Shown: positions 59,428 through 64,000 of the stretch, in pieces
Numbering within the stretch: position 1 is the first letter of the stretch
Layout of the letters: the number at the start of each line of letters is the position of its first letter
DNA from: Streptomyces sp. NBC_00287
GTDB taxonomy: Bacteria; Actinomycetota; Actinomycetes; Streptomycetales; Streptomycetaceae
NCBI RefSeq assembly: GCF_036173105.1
Contig: NZ_CP108053.1
Coordinates: forward strand, 2,852,001 to 2,916,000
Reading direction: 5' to 3'
Length of the DNA stretch: 64,000 bases
The notes under the pieces: model-generated
Told to the model about the DNA's origin: nothing
The model's input: the letters and a program-made list of their open reading frames with translations, nothing else
The model's database searches: none
Translations under genes and position numbers: made by a program

Positions 59428-60885
59428 CTACGCCTCCCAGCCCGCCGGGAGGTGGATCATCTTGTGTTCGAGGTACTCGCCGTACCCCTCGGGCCCGAAT
59501 TCGCGCCCCAGCCCGGAGTTCTTGTAGCCGCCGAACGGGCCGAGCATGTCGAGGCTGAAGGTGTTGACCGAGTAGGTGCCGGTACGCACCTGTCGGGCGA
59601 CCTCGATGCCGCGCTCGACGTCGGCCGTCCAGACGCTGCCGCTGAGCCCGTAGTCCGAGTCGTTGGCGATCTTCACGGCCTCGGACTCCTCGCCGTAGGG
59701 GAGCAGGCAGATCACGGGCCCGAAGATCTCCTCCCGCGCGATCCGCATGGAGTTGTCGACATCCCCGAAGAGCGTCGGCTCGACGTACCAGCCGCGGTCC
59801 AGGCCGTGTGGGCGACCGCCGCCGGTGAGGATCTTGGCGCCCTCCTCCTGGCCGATGCGGATGTAGTCGAGGTTGCGGCGCTGCTGGCGCTGGGCGACCA
59901 GCGGGCCGACCTGGGTCGCCGGGTCCAGCGGGTCGCCGACGACGAGGGCGTTCGCGGCGGCGGCCAGCGCCTCGGCGAACTCGTCGTAGCGGGAGCGCGG
60001 CAGCAGGATGCGGGTCTGGGCGACACAGGCCTGTCCGTTGTTCATCCAGGCCGCCGGGACGATCCCGGCCACCGCGGTGTCGACGTCCGCGTCCGGCAGC
60101 ACGACCGCGGCGGACTTGCCGCCCAGCTCCAGGGTCACGCGGGTCAGATTCCGCGCGGCCACCTCCATCACGCGCTTGCCGGCGGCGACCGAGCCGGTGA
60201 AGGAGACCTTGTCGATGCCGGGGTGCCCGACGAGGTACTCACTGACCTCACGGTCGGCCGGGAGAATGGAGAGCACTCCCTCCGGCAGCCCGGCCTCCTT
60301 CGTGATCTCCGCGAGGAGGTAGGCGTCCAGCGGCGACTCGGGCGACGGCTTGAGGACGACCGTGCAGCCGGTGAGCAGCGCGGGCGCGAGCTTGGCGGCG
60401 GCGACGAACTGCGGGACGTTCCAGGGGACCACGGCCGCCACGACCCCGACAGGCTCGCGCCGGACGAGGATCTTGCCGAGAACTCCGTCGCGCTGCTCCT
60501 CGTAGGTGAAGTTCCGCGCGACGGTTATGGCGGAGTCCCACACCATCATCGCGCCGAGCGCCTGCGCGAGGATGCTCCAGGAGTACGGCGACCCGTTCTC
60601 GGAGGAGATGACGCGGGCGATCTCCTCGTGCCGGGCGGCGATGGCGTCTTTGATGCGGGTGACGACGGCGATGCGCTCGTCCAACGGCAGTCGGGGCCAA
60701 GGGCCTTCATCGAAGGCCTGCCGTGCCGCCGCGACCGCGCGGTCCACATCCGCCGTTGACGCGTGCGGGACGCGCCCGATGACCTCCTCGGTGTGTGGGG
60801 AGATCACCTCGATGACGTCCTGGCCGAGCGGATCGGTCAACTCCCCGCCGATGAACAGCTGTCCGTGCTCCACGATCTCCGCCAT
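59428..60885 (-). CDS. NAD-dependent aldehyde dehydrogenase
   Basis: A 485-residue aldehyde dehydrogenase: VVAAVVPWNVPQFVAAAKLA (NAD cleft), FTGSVAAGKRVMEVAA, LELGGKSAAVVLPDADVD (catalytic Glu) and NNGQACVAQTRILLPRSRYD (catalytic Cys). It oxidises aldehydes, for instance those from alcohol dehydrogenases, to acids. It is the first gene of a two-gene operon with the ferredoxin, below three AGAAC half-sites (60908-60946). The operator and partner genes suggest a role in lipid or terpenoid degradation together with the KstR-like regulator; that is inference. Confidence 0.93.
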   Translation of the reverse strand: MAEIVEHGQLFIGGELTDPLGQDVIEVISPHTEEVIGRVPHASTADVDRAVAAARQAFDEGPWPRLPLDERIAVVTRIKDAIAARHEEIARVISSENGSPYSWSILAQALGAMMVWDSAITVARNFTYEEQRDGVLGKILVRREPVGVVAAVVPWNVPQFVAAAKLAPALLTGCTVVLKPSPESPLDAYLLAEITKEAGLPEGVLSILPADREVSEYLVGHPGIDKVSFTGSVAAGKRVMEVAARNLTRVTLELGGKSAAVVLPDADVDTAVAGIVPAAWMNNGQACVAQTRILLPRSRYDEFAEALAAAANALVVGDPLDPATQVGPLVAQRQQRRNLDYIRIGQEEGAKILTGGGRPHGLDRGWYVEPTLFGDVDNSMRIAREEIFGPVICLLPYGEESEAVKIANDSDYGLSGSVWTADVERGIEVARQVRTGTYSVNTFSLDMLGPFGGYKNSGLGREFGPEGYGEYLEHKMIHLPAGWEA

Positions 60886-60907
60886 GGCCGAACGCCTCCC
60901 GGGGCAG

Positions 60908-60946
60908 CTAGTTCTGACGATGTTTCAGAACTGATACCAGTTCTAG
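60908..60946. promoter_or_regulatory. Operator with repeated AGAAC half-sites
   Basis: Upstream of the aldehyde dehydrogenase gene, CTAGTTCTG (60908-60916), CAGAACTG (60926-60933) and CAGTTCTAG (60938-60946) share the CTAGAAC/GTTCTAG half-site of the KstR-like operators. The last two form a palindrome with a 4-base ATAC centre. Binding by the same TetR regulator is likely but unproven. Confidence 0.5.
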
Positions 60947-61171
60947 TTCGAGGAAGCCAGGCCTGCGCCGGACCGGCCACCGACCGGGAAATATGTTCTT
61001 CATGGCGGAGTGCGGCCGGGTGTTCCGGTCCCGCTTGCGCTTTCCGGGCGGTGTGTGCGTCTGGTCGGCCTAGTCGACACGTGTGGCTACGTGCGAACCG
61101 CGTCAAAAGGTTCAAATACTCCTCCTCGGGTGCAAAGCCCGAGCCGAGAACCAAAAGGTGGAGCCACTCCT

Positions 61172-62233
61172 ATGAGAGCAACCGCTCTGTCCCATCCGGA
61201 AAGATCCAAGTCACTGGCCGCACGGTGCCGCTCGTCCGTCCTCGCCGTCGGAATGGCGGCCGCGATGACGGTCTCCTTCGCCGGCACGGCGGCGGCCGAC
61301 ATTCCAGGTTCGCCCAGCACCGGAGGCGAGACTCCCTCACTCAGGTCGGGCAACCCGACCTGTGCCACCGTCATGCCGGGCGACTTCCTGGAGTTCTACA
61401 AGCAGGACCCGCCAAGGGACGAGACGAACGTCCGTGTGGAAGCCACGGATCCGGAAACGAACGAGACGCTCGTCGGGTTGCTGGACGTGGACGTCACCTT
61501 CGGAGGCACTCCCTCCGAGCCGAGGACCTTCACCTTCCACATCGACGGCGACCTCGTCGTCGTCGGTGTCCTCGTCAAGGGCGGCAACAACGCCAACTTC
61601 TACGACTACCGCCCGGGCGGCGTAACGGACGACGGCAACCTCCACGCGCCGCTGACCGACAGGGGCAACCCGCGCGGCATCAGCCACATCGAGTTCTGCT
61701 TCGGTGCGGTCCAGGAGGGCGCCCTGCTGATCGAGAAGAACAGCAGCAAGGGCGGGCCCGTCCAGGTCGAGGGCGCGAAGTTCGCGGTCACCGGTCCCAA
61801 CGAGTACAGCGAGTTCGTGACCGACACCGAGGACACGCCCGACGGAGAGGTGCCCGACGAGGCCCCCGAGACCGGCGTCGTGTGCATCTCGGGGCTGCGG
61901 CAAGGCGAGTACACCGTCGCGGAGACGGAGGCTCCCGAGGGATACGCCCGTGACGAGGACACCAAGACCGCTCAGGTCGTCCCCGGCACGGACTGCACCG
62001 ACAACCGGCCCACCGACGAGGACGACGGCCTGGTCGCCTTCGAGAACGTGCCGCTCGCCGATGTCGACATCAACATCACGGGACAGGTGCCGGGCGAGAT
62101 CACCTCGGACATCGTGTGCCGCAGGGGCACCACGGTGGTCGGCGACAGCCGCCCCGGCGGCGACCCGGAGACCCTTGAGATGGACGACCTGCCGGCCGGC
62201 ATCTACACCTGCACGCTGAACATCGACCCGTGA
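61172..62233 (+). CDS. Secreted SpaA-like (Cna-B type) protein
   Basis: A 353-residue exported protein. A signal peptide (residues 1-43; hydrophobic core VLAVGMAAAMTVSFAG, cleavage after AAA) is followed by an N-terminal domain of about 140 residues. A prealbumin-like SpaA/Cna-B module comes next (GALLIEKNSSKGGPVQVEGA to GEYTVAETEAPEGYARDEDT), with the Lys, Asn and Glu that form an isopeptide bond. A final 60-residue domain has a CRRGTTVVG ... TCTLNI Cys pair. No LPxTG or membrane anchor is present, so it may be free or surface-bound. AAGGTGGAG precedes the ATG. Confidence 0.8.
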   Translation: MRATALSHPERSKSLAARCRSSVLAVGMAAAMTVSFAGTAAADIPGSPSTGGETPSLRSGNPTCATVMPGDFLEFYKQDPPRDETNVRVEATDPETNETLVGLLDVDVTFGGTPSEPRTFTFHIDGDLVVVGVLVKGGNNANFYDYRPGGVTDDGNLHAPLTDRGNPRGISHIEFCFGAVQEGALLIEKNSSKGGPVQVEGAKFAVTGPNEYSEFVTDTEDTPDGEVPDEAPETGVVCISGLRQGEYTVAETEAPEGYARDEDTKTAQVVPGTDCTDNRPTDEDDGLVAFENVPLADVDINITGQVPGEITSDIVCRRGTTVVGDSRPGGDPETLEMDDLPAGIYTCTLNIDP

Positions 62234-62269
62234 TGCAGCCGTAGAGGAGAGCGATCCCGCTCCCGCCCG

Positions 62270-62314
62270 ACGACCCCGCCCTGCGCAGCAGATGCCGCAG
62301 GGCGGGGTCGTTTT
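62270..62314 (+). terminator. Rho-independent terminator
   Basis: ACGACCCCGCCCTGCG (62270-62285) pairs perfectly with CGCAGGGCGGGGTCGT (62296-62311) across a 10-base loop, followed by a short T run at 62311-62314. It ends the SpaA-like gene. Confidence 0.88.
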
Positions 62315-62351
62315 CGTGGATCAGGGAACTGTGATTACCCGAACGCGCTAT

Positions 62352-62379
62352 CTGACGCTGCATCAGTTCTGGCTATAGT
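62352..62379 (+). promoter_or_regulatory. Operator-like palindrome and -10 box before MBL gene
   Basis: CTGAC-GCTGC-ATCAG (62352-62366) resembles the palindrome before the LLM gene. A TATAGT -10-like box at 62374-62379 and GGAGGG just before ATG 62411 complete a plausible promoter. Confidence 0.5.
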
Positions 62380-62410
62380 GGGCCGAGGTCGCGGGCAGAC
62401 GGAGGGCCGG

Positions 62411-63436
62411 ATGGCAAGAACGTTCGATCACGGCGGGGGCGTACGGTCGATCCAGGTGCCGATCCCGGACAACCCCCTCGGGCACACGCTGGTGTACGTC
62501 GTCGACACCGACCGGGGCCCGGTGCTGATCGACACCGGCTGGGACGACCCGGCCTCCTGGGACACCCTCGCCGAGGGGCTGACGGCCTGCGGTACCGGGG
62601 TCGCCGAGATCCACGGTGTGGTCGTCACCCACCATCACCCCGACCACCACGGCCTGTCCGGCAAGGTGTGCGAGGCCTCCGGTGCCTGGATCGCGATGCA
62701 CGAGGCGGACACGGCGATCGTGCGCCGTACGCGATCGGCCGAACCCGAGCGCTGGTTCACGTACATGGCGGCGAAGCTCACCGCGGCCGGCGCCCCCGAG
62801 GAACATGTGGCGCCCCTGCGCGGCGCCCGTCGCCGTACCCTGCCCGGCCTCTCCCCCGCCCTCCCGGACCGCGAGATCGTCCCGGGCGAGCTCCTCGACC
62901 TCCCCGGCCGCCGCCTGCGCGCGATCTGGACCCCGGGCCACACACCCGGCCATGTCTGCCTGCACCTGGAGGAAGAGCACCCGGCCCAACTCCCCGGCCA
63001 CGGGCGCCTGTTCTCCGGCGACCACGTACTCCCGGAGATCACCCCGCACATCGGCCTGTACGAGGACCCCGACGACACCACCGTCACCGACCCGCTCGGC
63101 GACTACCTCGACTCCCTGGAGCGCGTCGCCCGCCTCGCCCCCGCCGAGATCCTCCCGGCCCACCAGCACGCGTTCACCGACGCGGCGGGACGCGTACGAG
63201 CCCTCCTCGCCCACCACGAAACCCGCCTCACCGACCTCCTCGCCCTCCTCTCCGTCCCCCTCACCGCCTGGCAGCTCGCCGAGCGCATGGAGTGGAACCG
63301 CCCCTGGGACCAAATCCCTTACGGGTCAAGGAACATCGCGGTGTCGGAGGCCGAGTCGCACCTGCGCCGACTCGTGAAGCTGGGGAGGGCGGAGGCGGTG
63401 ACGGGAAGCGATCCGGTGACGTACACGGCCGTATGA
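62411..63436 (+). CDS. MBL-fold hydrolase
   Basis: A 341-residue metallo-beta-lactamase-fold enzyme. The metal motif THHHPDHHG (residues 78-86), then PGHTPGHVCLH and LFSGDHVLPEITPHI supply His and Asp ligands. A C-terminal winged helix-like part follows (AWQLAERMEWNRPWDQ, AESHLRRLVKLGRAEA). It is of the type found with acyl-CoA or lactone degradation genes; the substrate is unknown. ATG 62411 is preceded by GGAGGG. It is followed by the SnoaL-like gene at 17 bases, so they share a transcript. Confidence 0.88.
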   Translation: MARTFDHGGGVRSIQVPIPDNPLGHTLVYVVDTDRGPVLIDTGWDDPASWDTLAEGLTACGTGVAEIHGVVVTHHHPDHHGLSGKVCEASGAWIAMHEADTAIVRRTRSAEPERWFTYMAAKLTAAGAPEEHVAPLRGARRRTLPGLSPALPDREIVPGELLDLPGRRLRAIWTPGHTPGHVCLHLEEEHPAQLPGHGRLFSGDHVLPEITPHIGLYEDPDDTTVTDPLGDYLDSLERVARLAPAEILPAHQHAFTDAAGRVRALLAHHETRLTDLLALLSVPLTAWQLAERMEWNRPWDQIPYGSRNIAVSEAESHLRRLVKLGRAEAVTGSDPVTYTAV

Positions 63437-63453
63437 GGGTTTAGTACGGGATC

Positions 63454-63888
63454 ATGGAAACCCTGCACGCCGAGCGCGCCTGCGAGCGTCTGCTCATCGA
63501 CTTCGTCCACCGCCTCGACCTCGGCGAACCGGCCTCCGTGGCCGAGCTGTTCACGGAGGACGGCATCTGGGAGTGGCCTGCGGGCGACCGCCGTATCAAG
63601 GGCCGTAAGGCGCTCCGGGAGTACTTCGGCGCCCGCCCCGCCGACCGCCTCTCGCGCCGCCTGATGTCCAACATCCTGGTCACGGTGACGTCCCCCGACA
63701 CGGCGACGGCGACCTCGTACTTCACGACGTACCGAGTCGACGGCTTCGCGGGCGGCCTGGTCCCGGCGGGCCCGCCGGTCCAGGTCGGCCACTACATGGA
63801 CAGCTTCCGCAGATCGCCGGACGGCGGCTGGCTGCTCTCCGCCCGCGTCCTCCACCTGGCCTTCGCCGGACCGACCCCGCGCGCCTAG
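63454..63888 (+). CDS. SnoaL-like/NTF2-superfamily protein
   Basis: A 144-residue cone-shaped alpha+beta barrel protein: RACERLLIDFVHRLDLGEPA, VAELFTEDGIWEWPAGDRRI and SYFTTYRVDGF, GGWLLSARVLHLAFAG. NTF2-like folds serve as isomerases, dehydratases or hydrolases, including in steroid and polyketide pathways, and no specific catalytic residue set can be assigned. Next to the MBL-fold enzyme it probably acts in the same unknown pathway. Confidence 0.82.
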   Translation: METLHAERACERLLIDFVHRLDLGEPASVAELFTEDGIWEWPAGDRRIKGRKALREYFGARPADRLSRRLMSNILVTVTSPDTATATSYFTTYRVDGFAGGLVPAGPPVQVGHYMDSFRRSPDGGWLLSARVLHLAFAGPTPRA

Positions 63889-64000
63889 ACCATGAACGAC
63901 CGCACCAACTCCTCTGCCTCACCGAGGACTTCGACCTCCCGAGCGGTCATGGTCGGGTTGGCGGCACGTCGGCGCCGGGCCTCGATCAGCCCGGCCTCGG
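63885..64000 (-). CDS. C-terminal part of an unidentified protein, 5' end outside window
   Basis: The minus-strand frame from the window edge to TAG at 63885-63887 encodes 37 residues, rich in Ala/Glu/Arg and ending EVEVLGEAEELVRSFMV. It has protein-like composition and its stop overlaps the convergent SnoaL-like stop. Too short to assign. Confidence 0.5.
   Translation of the reverse strand, partial: EAGLIEARRRRAANPTMTAREVEVLGEAEELVRSFMV

Noticed and set aside
1..64000. CRISPR array, complete prophage, or antibiotic biosynthetic cluster
   Set aside because: No regularly spaced direct repeats, no phage structural genes and no PKS/NRPS domains were seen anywhere in the window.

Overview
The window is high-GC actinobacterial chromosome, almost certainly Streptomyces or a close relative. 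Supporting signs are the very high third-position GC, frequent GTG/TTG starts, GTGA stop/start overlaps, a Streptomyces-type ESX (type VII) cluster, DUF6461/DUF6416/DUF6507/DUF6177 families, F420-dependent and mycothiol-era redox families, and actinobacterial rnpB.

The left half (about 1-28 kb) is accessory. It opens with the 5' part of a DUF2397/TIGR02677 gene on the minus strand, the family of the first gene (JetA) of one Wadjet anti-plasmid defence type; the rest of the operon lies outside the window. A replication-relaxation remnant follows, then an amidohydrolase, a PaaX-like regulator, a secreted alpha/beta hydrolase and a four-gene nitrate/sulfonate/taurine-type ABC importer (5.4-8.9 kb). 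From 9.5 to 14 kb there are small orphan genes, two lipoproteins and two decayed genes. At 14.5-16.6 kb a compact SRPBCC-DUF4166-TetR operon sits behind three evenly spaced copies of one operator. At 17.3-22.4 kb a type VII secretion cargo module carries two WXG100-like proteins, a DUF6507 protein, a 743-residue polymorphic toxin with a D...QxK nuclease-like tail, its likely immunity protein, and a DUF6177 gene cut off at its 5' end. From 22.4 to 28 kb there is a decayed locus: a truncated Ser/Thr kinase, a helix-hairpin-helix coiled-coil membrane protein, tRNA 3' end remnants, a SLATT-domain protein and an ISL3-type transposase relic. It ends at the RNase P RNA gene.

From rnpB rightwards the content is mostly chromosomal core: Uma2 nuclease, MerR regulator, RNB exoribonuclease, YaaA, KDPG aldolase, an RNase H/phosphatase fusion, a zinc-ribbon protein and a Nif3-like protein. 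Next is a three-gene SDR / Zn-alcohol dehydrogenase / MaoC operon, then a two-component system, a sigma factor with its membrane partner, two MFS exporters and an AraC regulator. A secreted carbohydrate-active group (two ricin-type lectins and a sialidase-like protein) follows, then an amidase, a membrane protein, an LLM oxidoreductase, a glycosyltransferase-methyltransferase-cyclase operon, a KstR-like TetR regulator, a structured RNA resembling a TPP aptamer, a ferredoxin/aldehyde dehydrogenase pair, a SpaA-like secreted protein, and an MBL-fold/SnoaL-like pair.

The same CTAGAAC-type operator occurs before the TetR gene at 58.3 kb, before the SDR/ADH/MaoC operon and, as half-sites, before the aldehyde dehydrogenase. 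This suggests one lipid- or steroid-like catabolic regulon spread over 20 kb. All family names come from recognition of sequence motifs, without database searches.
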